Shown here: piece by piece, positions 48,289 through 56,682 of the stretch
Layout of the letters: the number at the start of each line of letters is the position of its first letter
Position numbering within the stretch: the stretch's first letter is position 1
From: a gamma proteobacterium symbiont of Taylorina sp.
Lineage (GTDB): Bacteria > Pseudomonadota > Gammaproteobacteria > GRL18
Reading direction: 5' to 3'
Assembly: GCA_025655455.1 (NCBI GenBank)
Contig: JAHXIV010000014.1
Span: 1 to 64,000, forward strand
DNA length: 64,000 bases
Notes under the pieces: generated by a model
The model's input: the letters and a program-made list of their open reading frames with translations, nothing else
What the model was told of the DNA's origin: nothing
Databases searched by the model: none
Made by a program: the position numbers and the translations under genes

Positions 48289-48413
48289 GATAGACCTCTA
48301 TGTATTAAAGATGATTAAATTGATGATAGAATCCTCATCTGTTTTTAAGCAATCAGTTTTTGATTCAATAATATTCAACCGTTTACTTTCGCTTCCTTTT
48401 TTTTATTAATGCA

Positions 48414-48518
48414 TCAACCATTTCCATCTGCACTGGCGTACGGTAATAAGCTGATGGATAACACCAATACCGATAGCATCATCAATAGTTGAATGAAATC
48501 TTTCTGTGTATTAGTCAT
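48414..48518 (-). CDS. 34-residue exported peptide or truncated secreted protein
   Basis: A short frame with an excellent ribosome site (AGGAG, six bases before the ATG) encodes MTNTQKDFIQLLMMLSVLVL, then SISLLPYASADGNG and a stop. This is a typical signal peptide with a cleavage site (ASA) but only four mature residues. It follows the octahaem cytochrome gene by 33 bp. It is either a broken secreted-protein gene or a real membrane peptide of the cytochrome operon. Confidence 0.45.
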   Translation of the reverse strand: MTNTQKDFIQLLMMLSVLVLSISLLPYASADGNG

Positions 48519-48551
48519 ATTTTTCTCCTGAATAAAGAAGCTAATACATTT

Positions 48552-49355
48552 TTAATCATCATCATCATTGTCATCATGATGTTTACCTTTTCTTTGATTG
48601 TATTGATTCATCTCAAACGGTCTTACTTTTCTTGCTTCAAACCGTTTCCTCTTCCAAATACGCTCTGCTTCATCTTCATCACCACTACGGTGGCAGTCTA
48701 CACAGATCTCATAATCGTATATCCCTTCTTCAACATGCTCTTCTCTGATGTTGGAACGAGAATGTTCATGACAGCCATAGCAGGTATAATCTGTGTAGTC
48801 GTTATTGATGTGGCAAGTCTCACACTCAGTCGTATGATCACGGTCAAAACGGAAATACTTTTCATGAGCAAAGGTCGCTGGCAACCAATCTTCCTGATTG
48901 TGGCACTGTCCACAGTTGCCTTTGATTTCTCGGTGCAGAGCATCATCTGGATTGACGTGACAATTATCGCATTGTTCCTGTAGTTTTTGATCTAATAGTC
49001 GATGTGAAAACTGACCGATAGGACGGAAGGCTTGCACTCCCTTGTGATCACTGTGACAGGCAATACAATCCTCCTCAATCAATGTCTGGTGGAAAGCGAC
49101 ATTCTTCTTCTCTTTAGAGATAAGTAGTCCCTCGGTGGTTGTTAAGCCAATCTCTGCTACTTTGTGGCAGGCAATACACTTTTCAGGACTGCTACCGAAA
49201 AATGCAGTATGGCAGGTAAAACAATCTGTGGTCAGTTCTGCATGGGCATCAATGGGTTTGCCAGGGCTAATCATTAAATGAGGAAAAAATATTGCCAGCA
49301 GGACAAGGATGAACAAATTTACGGCAACAATATAAATCAGTGTATTTTTTTTCAT
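48552..49355 (-). CDS. Membrane-anchored octahaem c-type cytochrome
   Basis: A 267-residue protein with an N-terminal membrane helix (about 5-25) and eight CxxCH haem sites: CFTCH, CIACH, CIACH, CDNCH, CGQCH, CETCH, CYGCH, CVDCH. Many other His residues could be distal ligands. The C-terminus is a strongly acidic His/Asp tail (HHDDNDDDD). It should carry electrons in the periplasm, receiving them from the cytochrome b-like partner whose stop overlaps its start (ATGA). The ATG at 49355, six bases after GGGA, is preferred over two upstream in-frame starts. Confidence 0.9.
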   Translation of the reverse strand: MKKNTLIYIVAVNLFILVLLAIFFPHLMISPGKPIDAHAELTTDCFTCHTAFFGSSPEKCIACHKVAEIGLTTTEGLLISKEKKNVAFHQTLIEEDCIACHSDHKGVQAFRPIGQFSHRLLDQKLQEQCDNCHVNPDDALHREIKGNCGQCHNQEDWLPATFAHEKYFRFDRDHTTECETCHINNDYTDYTCYGCHEHSRSNIREEHVEEGIYDYEICVDCHRSGDEDEAERIWKRKRFEARKVRPFEMNQYNQRKGKHHDDNDDDD

Positions 49356-49930
49356 ATCCATTCCCAAAATAGAAAGATACTAAGAATGTGAGTAATGCCA
49401 AGCACGGCAAACGCCAGTGAAATGGGCAGATGCACTGCACGCCATTTTTTCATCAGATCAAAAGTCGTTGCATCCCAGAAGAGTTTCTTCTCAATCATCT
49501 CTTCAGACAATCCCTGCTGCAAATACCCCATTTTCTTTTCGGCCAGAAAACGGCGTGAACGATCTAATAGGTATTTACCCGTCATGCCGCTTATAACATT
49601 GATCAACATGGTCATCAGTGCTAGCCAAGGAAGGATGGCGTAGATGTGGATCCCTGCATGCACCAGAATCATTAATGCCCCCATCCAGGTGAGCGTCTCA
49701 TGCAGGATGAGTAATTTTTTTGGTTTACCAAACTGAATCAGCTTACGCTTGCGCATTGAATAAAAGAATGACAGTAGTATCAGAATGGTTCCGGGGATGC
49801 CCAGATAGCGTCCAATCCAGACCAGTTCAAACTGGTGCAGCAAAGTATCAATGATCATGGTTGTGACAATCAGTGAACCGAACATGATCAGAAAGGGAGT
49901 AACTTCTTTACGTATAAGTGATCGTTCCAT
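49352..49930 (-). CDS. Cytochrome b-like integral membrane protein
   Basis: A 192-residue protein with about five membrane helices. Helices near 75-95 and 165-188 carry His residues at spacing suited to b-haem ligation (LHETLTWMGALMILVHAGIH; HLPISLAFAVLGITHILSIF), as in small cytochrome b561 or quinol-oxidising subunits. It is the first gene of the pair with the octahaem cytochrome and likely passes quinol electrons to it. The quinone site and final acceptor are not evident. Confidence 0.8.
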   Translation of the reverse strand: MERSLIRKEVTPFLIMFGSLIVTTMIIDTLLHQFELVWIGRYLGIPGTILILLSFFYSMRKRKLIQFGKPKKLLILHETLTWMGALMILVHAGIHIYAILPWLALMTMLINVISGMTGKYLLDRSRRFLAEKKMGYLQQGLSEEMIEKKLFWDATTFDLMKKWRAVHLPISLAFAVLGITHILSIFLFWEWI

Positions 49931-50073
49931 GCTAATTTCCTAAAATTCCAATGTCAGGCTACCTGTGGTCATAGTATTATTCTCATGTCTCTTTTTTTTA
50001 CAAACTATTATCTCAATTTCAAGGATCAAACGATGGTTTGCTCAATTCTATATTTTAACAATATCACCTTAAG

Positions 50074-50216
50074 ATGAATTGAAACTGAAAAAATAGCACT
50101 TTGTTTATGTCATAACAGATTAGTTTCAATGATGATGGTTTGTGAGTAAATAGGAGCCTGTCAGAAAATCACCTCTTTGAAAGTAAGGAAAGGAGGTGTT
50201 TTCAGTTTCAATTCAT
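50074..50216 (+). repeat. 143-bp segment bounded by perfect 18-bp inverted repeats
   Basis: ATGAATTGAAACTGAAAA (50074-50091) and TTTTCAGTTTCAATTCAT (50199-50216) are exact reverse complements. Inside the right half is a second stem, CACCTCTTT/AAAGGAGGTG (50170-50198) followed by TTTT, which may terminate transcription. The unit has no coding capacity. It looks like a small non-autonomous element or the fused ends of a lost insertion sequence. The remainder of the 454-bp gap 49931-50384 shows nothing I can name. Confidence 0.6.
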
Positions 50217-50384
50217 TTTGGCTTGATACACTATAGAAAAACTATTTCTGGAGTTATTTAGCTGTCATCAGGATGCTTGGCACCGAGACTATAATAAAGA
50301 TACGGTGAACATTCCTGATCAGAGTCAAAAGTATTCAAATCGTACTGAATTTAAGATGTAATAGAATGAAATAAAGGTCATCTC

Positions 50385-50762
50385 ATGATTAGAAAATATA
50401 TGGTTAAACCAAAAAATATTGTTTTAATATTTATCCTGTTATTTACTCATCTATTGTTGACAAACCACGCTTATGCAGAGATAGATTTTGCTGACAATGG
50501 TGAGGAAAATGATGACCAACCTTATGTTATTAAAGCACTTATAGCTTCTGGTGAAATAAGTGCTTTAGAAAATATACTCAATAAACTGTCAGAGCATAAC
50601 ATTAATCGATTACTCGAAGTAGAGTTAAAACAAGAGGCTGCTCACGTGAGCAAGCATCCATTCATTTATGAAATTGAATATATTAATAATGAAGGCATGG
50701 TGTTAGAAATTGAAGTCGATGCACTGACTGCCCAGGTTTTAAGTAAAGAATACGAACACTGA
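50385..50762 (+). CDS. Exported PepSY-domain protein
   Basis: A 125-residue protein with a signal peptide (cleavage near AYA, residue 31) and one PepSY domain (VIKALIASGEISALENILNK ... HPFIYEIEYINNEGMVLEIE, VDALTAQVL). PepSY proteins in this size class are periplasmic and are often found next to two-component systems and cytochromes, perhaps as inhibitors or metal sensors. It precedes the HD-GYP gene by 119 bp. Confidence 0.85.
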   Translation: MIRKYMVKPKNIVLIFILLFTHLLLTNHAYAEIDFADNGEENDDQPYVIKALIASGEISALENILNKLSEHNINRLLEVELKQEAAHVSKHPFIYEIEYINNEGMVLEIEVDALTAQVLSKEYEH

Positions 50763-50881
50763 ATCATGTGTTTATTACCGGTTGAAGATGATGGCATAGT
50801 ATTATCGTCTTTAGGTGGATTGCAGATCAATGTTACAATTGATATTAATTAAATATTCACACAGTTGGCTAAAAAGTTAGA

Positions 50882-52288
50882 ATGACATCACTAAAATTAT
50901 CACTATCCAAAAAAATTCTTATTCTAATAATGATTTTGCTCGGCATTCAATCCATTTTTTTATACACTCAAAGTGAGGAAATGATTGAAAAAATATTATT
51001 AATTGAAAGCCGAAAACAAGCTCAGATCTTTCTACATGGTTTAGAAAGAGAAATCATTTCACTATACGACATTAAAAACCCGTCCTTATTACAGGAAAAA
51101 GTTGATAGAGCTCTGACTCATTTTCATGAAGTTAATTTTTCTATTTACAGACTTTATATTTTTAATCGTAAGGGAGAAATATTAGCAGACTCATTAAAAA
51201 ACAAATCAAAAATAAAAAAAATGACTGATTATCTCAATCCCATATTTAATGATGACCAATCATTAGTAGGGAGTAAAATTGAATATAAACAAAGCTTACA
51301 AAAAAATACGACAGATGAAATAGTAATGGTGGCCATAACGGATGTTATTATTCCTCTACATTATGAGAATGAGGTTATTGCTGCCATTGAAGTTGAAATT
51401 AATATAGAAAATACACTAGACAATATAAAAATTATTGATGATCAATATGATAAAAAAGTCACTCAAATTATTCTACTCAGTGGTTTTGTGTTTATTATTT
51501 TTCTTTGGTATTTTTTAAAGCATCAAGTAGTTACACCCATACAGTCAATTGAAAAAACAGCCAAAGCAATCACAGAAGGAAAATTTGATAGTCGAACTCA
51601 TTTACAAGGTTCTGACGAAGTAGTTCACCTAGGACATTCTATCAACACAATGGCCAGTAGTTTACGAGATTTACTCGATAAACAGGAACAGGCTTATATT
51701 CAAGTCTTACAGTCATTAGCAAAGGCTTTGGAAGCAAAAGATCCCTATACAGCAGGTCATTCAGGTCGAGTGGCAAAATTTTCTGTCAAAATGGGAAAAT
51801 ATCTTAAATTATCAAAAGAAGATATGGCTGTATTAAAACAAGGGGCTTTAATGCATGATTTGGGTAAAATTGCGATTCCAGATCATATTTTAAACAAGCC
51901 TGATAAATTAACCGATGAAGAGTTTATCGTTATGCGTAACCATCCGGTCAAAACAGCAGATATTATGAAGCCATTACGACATTATGAACGCCATCGTGAA
52001 ATTGCTGCATGGCATCATGAACGATGGGATGGTAAAGGTTATCCTGATAGATTAAAAGGAGAAGATATCCCATTGATGGCTCGCATTGTATCGATTGCCG
52101 ACACATGGGATGCAATGACAGGTGATCGAGTATATCGAAAGGGAATGAGTGAAGAAAAAGCATTATCAATTATTAAGTCTGAACGGGATACTGGACAATG
52201 GGATCCTATATTGGTGGATGTATTTATTGAAATGATGATGAATGGCAAACACGCAGATATACCTGATATTCATTCAGATGTAATATAG
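50882..52288 (+). CDS. Membrane HD-GYP phosphodiesterase
   Basis: A 468-residue c-di-GMP hydrolase: membrane helix (about 10-27), periplasmic sensor domain (about 30-200), second helix (about 205-222), HAMP linker (QVVTPIQSIEKTAKAITEGK) and HD-GYP domain (about 280-455). Catalytic residues are intact: HSGRVAKF, HDLGKI, HHERWDGKGYPDRL and ADTWDAMTGDR. It would lower c-di-GMP in response to an extracytoplasmic cue, a counterpart to the PilZ effector 10 kb upstream. Confidence 0.93.
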   Translation: MTSLKLSLSKKILILIMILLGIQSIFLYTQSEEMIEKILLIESRKQAQIFLHGLEREIISLYDIKNPSLLQEKVDRALTHFHEVNFSIYRLYIFNRKGEILADSLKNKSKIKKMTDYLNPIFNDDQSLVGSKIEYKQSLQKNTTDEIVMVAITDVIIPLHYENEVIAAIEVEINIENTLDNIKIIDDQYDKKVTQIILLSGFVFIIFLWYFLKHQVVTPIQSIEKTAKAITEGKFDSRTHLQGSDEVVHLGHSINTMASSLRDLLDKQEQAYIQVLQSLAKALEAKDPYTAGHSGRVAKFSVKMGKYLKLSKEDMAVLKQGALMHDLGKIAIPDHILNKPDKLTDEEFIVMRNHPVKTADIMKPLRHYERHREIAAWHHERWDGKGYPDRLKGEDIPLMARIVSIADTWDAMTGDRVYRKGMSEEKALSIIKSERDTGQWDPILVDVFIEMMMNGKHADIPDIHSDVI

Positions 52289-52336
52289 TGCTCAGCCTAC
52301 ACTTCCACACAGCCCCTTAAAGTAAGGTTTTTTAAA

Positions 52337-54358
52337 TTAAGCCCGGGTTTGTTGATATATCTTTTCAATCTGCTGACTAAATTCACTATCGCTGTTTAAC
52401 AATTGTGATATTTTTTTCAGATGGATTTTAAAATCATCGGCTCTACCGGTATCTGAATAAAGCTCAAATAACTTGGTATGCAATGATTTGTCATAAGGTG
52501 ATTTTTCTAATTCAGCCTGTAATAATTTCTCAGCACCATCATACTTACCATAAGCAATAAAAGTATTGACTTCACGTAAGACGGCTTCATTTTCTAAAGC
52601 TGGCTTTCCAGATGAAAGACTTTCTACTGACATAGGATCTTCTACAACTTCATCTAAATCCAAATCCAAATCAAGTTCAATTTCAGTATTATTATCTCCA
52701 GCATTTGTTTGTGCTTGCGTTTCAGTCGATACAATAATATTTTTATTAAAGTAGTCAGAGAATTCTGAATTTCCTTTTGCACTATCCTCGTTATCAGATT
52801 TAACCTGAATTTTCGAAGAAGTTTTTTCTGAAGGGGCTATATGATTATTTGCTGTACTGGCCTGTGAAACATCTTTCTTAGTGTTGCTGCGTTTTTGCAT
52901 CATAATAATAACGGCAAAAAGCAGGATAATACTCACTAAAAATATGAATAAAAATTCTGGATAAGCCATTATTTGCTGAAAAAATGACTGGCCTTTATTT
53001 GCAGCTGAATAGTTTTGAGACTCAATGGCTAATGGTTTAGAGTTTTGTCTGGAATCTATGGCCTGCCTGTTTAATTGATCTGATGCTTTTAATGATTGAG
53101 CTGCTTGTTGTTCTAATAAACGGGTGATACGATCGATTTTATTACTAAGATCTTTATTTTTTTCATCGAAATTATTGAGTTTCTGAGTTAACTCTTCTAT
53201 CCGGTTGCTTAATTGGGTATTCTCTTTTTGTAATATGGTAATTGTTTCATGTGATGTTTTTAATGTCCTGGCCATTAATTCAAGCACATCATCGTCTACG
53301 TGTTTAGCCAATAATTCTTCTGAGGGTGGAACAATTTTTAGTTGTGGGGTATCAGAGCCAGTACTTGAGGGCTCTTTATCCGGAGTTGAGGACTTATCTT
53401 CCAGAGTTGAGGACTCTTTATCCGGGATTGAGGACTTTTCTTCCAGAGTTGAGGACTCTTTATCCGGGGTTGAGGACTTTTCTTCCGGAGTTGAGGACTC
53501 TTTATCCGGGGTTGAGGACTCTTCTTGAGATGTTAAAGACTGATGCTCAACTACTTCAGGTGTTTTCTTGTCAGCAGGCCTGGTTTTGCTCAGTGCTTGT
53601 TTCTTTGTTTTTGGTTTGCTTGTCTGCTGACTCAGCTGTAGAATTTCTTCTTTGGAAGGGATGGTTAATGTATAACCCTGTTTTAGTAAGTTAATGTTAT
53701 TATTGATAAATGCATCGGGATTAAGGGAAAAAAGTGCCTTCATTGTCTGGAAGGCGGTTACTGATTTATCTGGTCTGGCGCGTTGGGCAATGTGCGAAAG
53801 TGTATCTGAACGCTGTACGTAATAAGAATCACTTTGAATCGGATTAGAGCTGGAACGAGAAGTATAACTTTGTTTCCTTTTTCGATGGCTTGTTACTGAT
53901 TTCTTCTGTTGTTGTGTTGTTGAACTTTTCTTTTTAGTTACTTTCTTTTTTTTTAATACAGGTGGGTCAAGAAAAAAAGTATATTCGCGATTAAGATGAA
54001 TATTTTTCCAATTTAGATCAGCAATAAAAGTAATATAAAGTTCCCTAAATGGTTTCTTACTGCTTAAATCAAGATAAACGGAACCATCCGCTCTTTTTAT
54101 CGCTTTAAATTTAACTTGGGTAAATTCTCTGCTTCTCTCCAAATCGGATTGTCTGTATACCTCTTTGCTGGCATTTCTTACAATCAAGTCATCAATATTA
54201 ATCGATCTGGAATCAAGCAGTTCAATTTGTAATCTTAAAGGTTCATTGATATTTGAAAGAACTTTAATAGCACCAAAGCCAAGTGTAAAACCCTTTAGCG
54301 GCAGCAGGAGTATTGTTGTTATCAGGGTTATCAGGATAAAAAAACGTCTTGTCTTCAT
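52337..54358 (-). CDS. Second, shorter FimV-like protein
   Basis: A 673-residue paralogue of the 6.2-kb FimV: signal peptide, FimV N-terminal domain (about 28-130, FRELYITFIADLNWKNIHLN, ending FFLDPP), LysM (about 180-240), a Ser/Thr/Lys/Glu-rich linker with seven 7-residue repeats, coiled coil (about 350-410), membrane helix (about 450-475) and a TPR-like C-terminus (EVNTFIAYGKYDGAEKLLQA). It lacks the long acidic repeat region. Two FimV-type proteins in one genome suggest two polar or envelope complexes. Confidence 0.88.
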   Translation of the reverse strand: MKTRRFFILITLITTILLLPLKGFTLGFGAIKVLSNINEPLRLQIELLDSRSINIDDLIVRNASKEVYRQSDLERSREFTQVKFKAIKRADGSVYLDLSSKKPFRELYITFIADLNWKNIHLNREYTFFLDPPVLKKKKVTKKKSSTTQQQKKSVTSHRKRKQSYTSRSSSNPIQSDSYYVQRSDTLSHIAQRARPDKSVTAFQTMKALFSLNPDAFINNNINLLKQGYTLTIPSKEEILQLSQQTSKPKTKKQALSKTRPADKKTPEVVEHQSLTSQEESSTPDKESSTPEEKSSTPDKESSTLEEKSSIPDKESSTLEDKSSTPDKEPSSTGSDTPQLKIVPPSEELLAKHVDDDVLELMARTLKTSHETITILQKENTQLSNRIEELTQKLNNFDEKNKDLSNKIDRITRLLEQQAAQSLKASDQLNRQAIDSRQNSKPLAIESQNYSAANKGQSFFQQIMAYPEFLFIFLVSIILLFAVIIMMQKRSNTKKDVSQASTANNHIAPSEKTSSKIQVKSDNEDSAKGNSEFSDYFNKNIIVSTETQAQTNAGDNNTEIELDLDLDLDEVVEDPMSVESLSSGKPALENEAVLREVNTFIAYGKYDGAEKLLQAELEKSPYDKSLHTKLFELYSDTGRADDFKIHLKKISQLLNSDSEFSQQIEKIYQQTRA
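53372..53518 (-). repeat. Seven tandem 21-bp repeats in the second fimV-like gene
   Basis: A 147-bp block encoding seven heptapeptides that alternate SSTPDKE and SST(P/L)EEK. Neighbouring units match closely in DNA, so unit number may vary. It lies in the linker between LysM and coiled coil. Confidence 0.9.
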
Positions 54359-54564
54359 TCATAAACCTAAGTGTAATAGTCAGTTATTAATAATCTGTCA
54401 AATTATAGCAGTTTTACTTTAATCATTATACTTAATTTATATTCTAAAGGGATAATTACTAACAAATTTTATCATAATCCAAGTGTTTTATTATAATATA
54501 TGTTATCCTTATCGGCCATGAAATTACCAATTAATTTTAAAAAAACATTAAGAAAAAGCCGCTA

Positions 54565-55803
54565 ATGAACGCAGAAGTAATCGATCTACAAAGCCTGAAG
54601 TTTTTTACTCCTTTTCAATCTTATACTGACAAACAACTGGACTATATCAATAGTCATTCAGAAGTTTTAAAGACAGCAGGCAATCAAGTCGTTCTTGATA
54701 TTAATTCTGACTGCAAGGACAAATTCTTTTTACTTGAGGGTTCGCTTAAACTTCTTAGTCTGGATAATGCGTCCAGAATTATTAAGGCAAATAGCGTTCA
54801 TGCAAAAGCACCGGTAGCGCAACTTAGACCCAGTCGTTATAAAGTGACAACAATTTCTCCAAGTAAAATACTGGTTCTTACTGAAGAGGTTTGTGAATTA
54901 TTGCATAAGCAGGAAGATAACGAGGCAGAATCATTTGAATTGAGTGAAGATGATTTGGATGATGTGGATCAAATCCTTTATGAATTGATTTTTGAACTTC
55001 AGCAGGGCAATTTTACCTTACCCAGTTTGCCCAATATTGCACTGCGTATTCGAGAAACTATTACGGATGAAGATTCCTCAGCAGCTGATATTGCTAAAAT
55101 TATTATCAGTGATCCTGTTATTACTGCAAAAGTGATTAAAGCTGCCAATAGTGCGATGTATCAGAGAAGAAATAAAGCTGAAGATTGTAAAACAGCCGTT
55201 GTTGGTCTGGGCACTAAAGTCACTTCGCAACTGGTTACAGCATTCACTATGCAGGAATTATTCAAATCTCCCAGTGAATTACTGACAAAGCACATGCAGG
55301 CGTTTTGGGAACATAGTATTGAGATAGCTGCGATTAGTAGTATTTTAGCAAAAATAACACCGGGTTTTAGTTCCCAGCAAGCATTATTGGCAGGTCTGGT
55401 TCACGATATTGGTAATGTGGCCATTTTAAATAAAGCCCTTGAATACTCTGATGTGATTGCCAGTGAAGCATCGATTGAACGACTCCTTTCTAAAATGAGT
55501 AACCAGGTGACAAGTTCAATATTACAATCCTGGAATTTTTCTGAAGATATGGTTCTGGCTGCAAAAGAAGCTGAAAACTGGATGCGGGATGAAAATTCAA
55601 AACCGGATTTGGCTGATATTATCAATATTGCTCATTTACATAGTTATATTGGTACGGATAAACAAAAAACTGTGCCGATAATTGATCAGGTACCGGCATT
55701 TAATAAAATGGCATTAGGGAAATTAACCCCGGAACTCAGTATTAATGTATTAAAAGAGTCAAACAAGCAAATTGAACAGATAAAATCTATTTTTCAAATA
55801 TAA
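54565..55803 (+). CDS. HDOD protein with N-terminal cNMP-binding-like domain
   Basis: A 412-residue signalling protein. Residues about 10-115 look like a cyclic-nucleotide-binding fold (DKFFLLEGSLKLLSLDNASR), without a clear phosphate-binding cassette, so ligand binding is doubtful. Residues about 150-350 form an HDOD domain (LPSLPNIALRIRETITDEDS, ANSAMYQRRNKAEDCKTAVV, GLGTKVTSQL, LLAGLVHDIGNVAIL), related to HD-GYP but usually without activity. Such proteins act in c-di-GMP, motility and stress networks. Confidence 0.88.
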   Translation: MNAEVIDLQSLKFFTPFQSYTDKQLDYINSHSEVLKTAGNQVVLDINSDCKDKFFLLEGSLKLLSLDNASRIIKANSVHAKAPVAQLRPSRYKVTTISPSKILVLTEEVCELLHKQEDNEAESFELSEDDLDDVDQILYELIFELQQGNFTLPSLPNIALRIRETITDEDSSAADIAKIIISDPVITAKVIKAANSAMYQRRNKAEDCKTAVVGLGTKVTSQLVTAFTMQELFKSPSELLTKHMQAFWEHSIEIAAISSILAKITPGFSSQQALLAGLVHDIGNVAILNKALEYSDVIASEASIERLLSKMSNQVTSSILQSWNFSEDMVLAAKEAENWMRDENSKPDLADIINIAHLHSYIGTDKQKTVPIIDQVPAFNKMALGKLTPELSINVLKESNKQIEQIKSIFQI

Positions 55804-55835
55804 GCTCCTGATAAGGGTTTCGCCCTAAAGGATAA

Positions 55836-55867
55836 GTTACATAACGAAATCAAGATTTCTATGTAAC
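55836..55867 (+). terminator. Hairpin between convergent HDOD and RDD genes
   Basis: GTTACAT (55836-55842) pairs with ATGTAAC (55861-55867), with an inner stem GAAAT/ATTTC, giving a long stem with a small internal loop. An A-rich stretch and T5 follow within 20 bases. A second short stem AGGGTCCCT (55886-55894) overlaps the RDD stop. Likely the transcript end for the HDOD gene. Confidence 0.45.
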
Positions 55868-55892
55868 TAAAAAAATAAATTTTTAAGGGTCC

Positions 55893-56468
55893 CTAATAGA
55901 GTTTTTGTTTTTTCTGGTTTTTCGGCCTGGGTATTTTAACAATACAGGTAGCAGAGAAAATATCTTGTAAGCTGCGATTTTTCTTATCAATCAATACCCA
56001 AAATATGCCTGTAAAACCAATCAGGAAAATTGCATATAACCAGGGTGGTTCAATTATTTGTTTTTTTGATAGCTCTGAAAAAAGAAATAAAGCGAGCATC
56101 CATGGTGAACCGGCCAGTAGAAATCTTAATAAAGATTGTGTCCAGTTTATTGTATTGCCCTGTATTGTCTGCAAACGCAGTGACCAGCTTTTTAAGCCAA
56201 GTGTTTGCCCCCCGTGAGTCCAGAACCAGGCAAAAAAGAACCAGCTCACTATAAATAGATAACTATAAAATATGGGGCCTGTGAATTCACTGGTACTTAA
56301 ATTATTCCTGTGAGTGGAATCCATTTGAATGAATAGCTGTGCAGGAATAATATATACAAATCCCGCCAATAGCCACACAGCGCATAACAGCATGGTATCG
56401 TATAACCAGCAGCCTATTAAGCTTAGAAATGAGGCCGCCGGGAAATGTGTCTGTTCTTTGTTCGTCAT
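55893..56468 (-). CDS. RDD-family membrane protein
   Basis: About 191 residues with four membrane helices and the RDD features: Asp in GCWLYDTMLLCAVWLLAGFV, WTHGGQTLGLKSWSLRLQ, and the second conserved Asp/Arg near DKKNRSLQDIFSATCIV. RDD proteins are common small inner-membrane proteins, some implicated in ion exchange; no substrate can be assigned. The ATG at 56466-56468 is preferred; an upstream in-frame ATG at 56498 would overlap a palindromic repeat. Confidence 0.85.
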   Translation of the reverse strand: MTNKEQTHFPAASFLSLIGCWLYDTMLLCAVWLLAGFVYIIPAQLFIQMDSTHRNNLSTSEFTGPIFYSYLFIVSWFFFAWFWTHGGQTLGLKSWSLRLQTIQGNTINWTQSLLRFLLAGSPWMLALFLFSELSKKQIIEPPWLYAIFLIGFTGIFWVLIDKKNRSLQDIFSATCIVKIPRPKNQKKQKLY

Positions 56469-56485
56469 GTCTGGAATATAGATTA

Positions 56486-56576
56486 GAGTCATCAGCAAAT
56501 AAAATTATTCCGCTGTTGCTTTGCAAACATTTTTACGTTGCAAATAAGACAGAGGTATAGTTTTATGTTTGATAAG
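56486..56576 (+). repeat. Palindromic repeat, copy B (RDD-purL intergenic region)
   Basis: In plus orientation: left edge GAGTCATCAGC, outer arms ATAAAATTATTCC and GGTATAGTTTTAT (pairing with few mismatches), inner arms TTTGCAA/TTGCAAA around the core ACATTTTTACG, right edge ATGTTTGATAAG. It sits between divergent genes, so it is in the leader of one or both. Confidence 0.8.
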
Positions 56577-56682
56577 GATTAAAAAGATATATTTTACTTT
56601 TTTTCTACAATTATAAATAGTCACTATCATAACTCTTTGTTAAAATAATAACTCATTTTTATGTCATACAAGAGAGAAGTCA

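Noticed and set aside
48489-48983. Hydrophobic plus-strand frame opposite the octahaem cytochrome gene.
   Set aside because: The minus strand shows eight CxxCH sites; the opposite frame is a shadow whose hydrophobicity follows from complementing charged codons.
53205-53694. Overlapping plus-strand frames across the second fimV-like gene.
   Set aside because: They are antisense to the 21-bp repeats and have only repeat-derived sequence.
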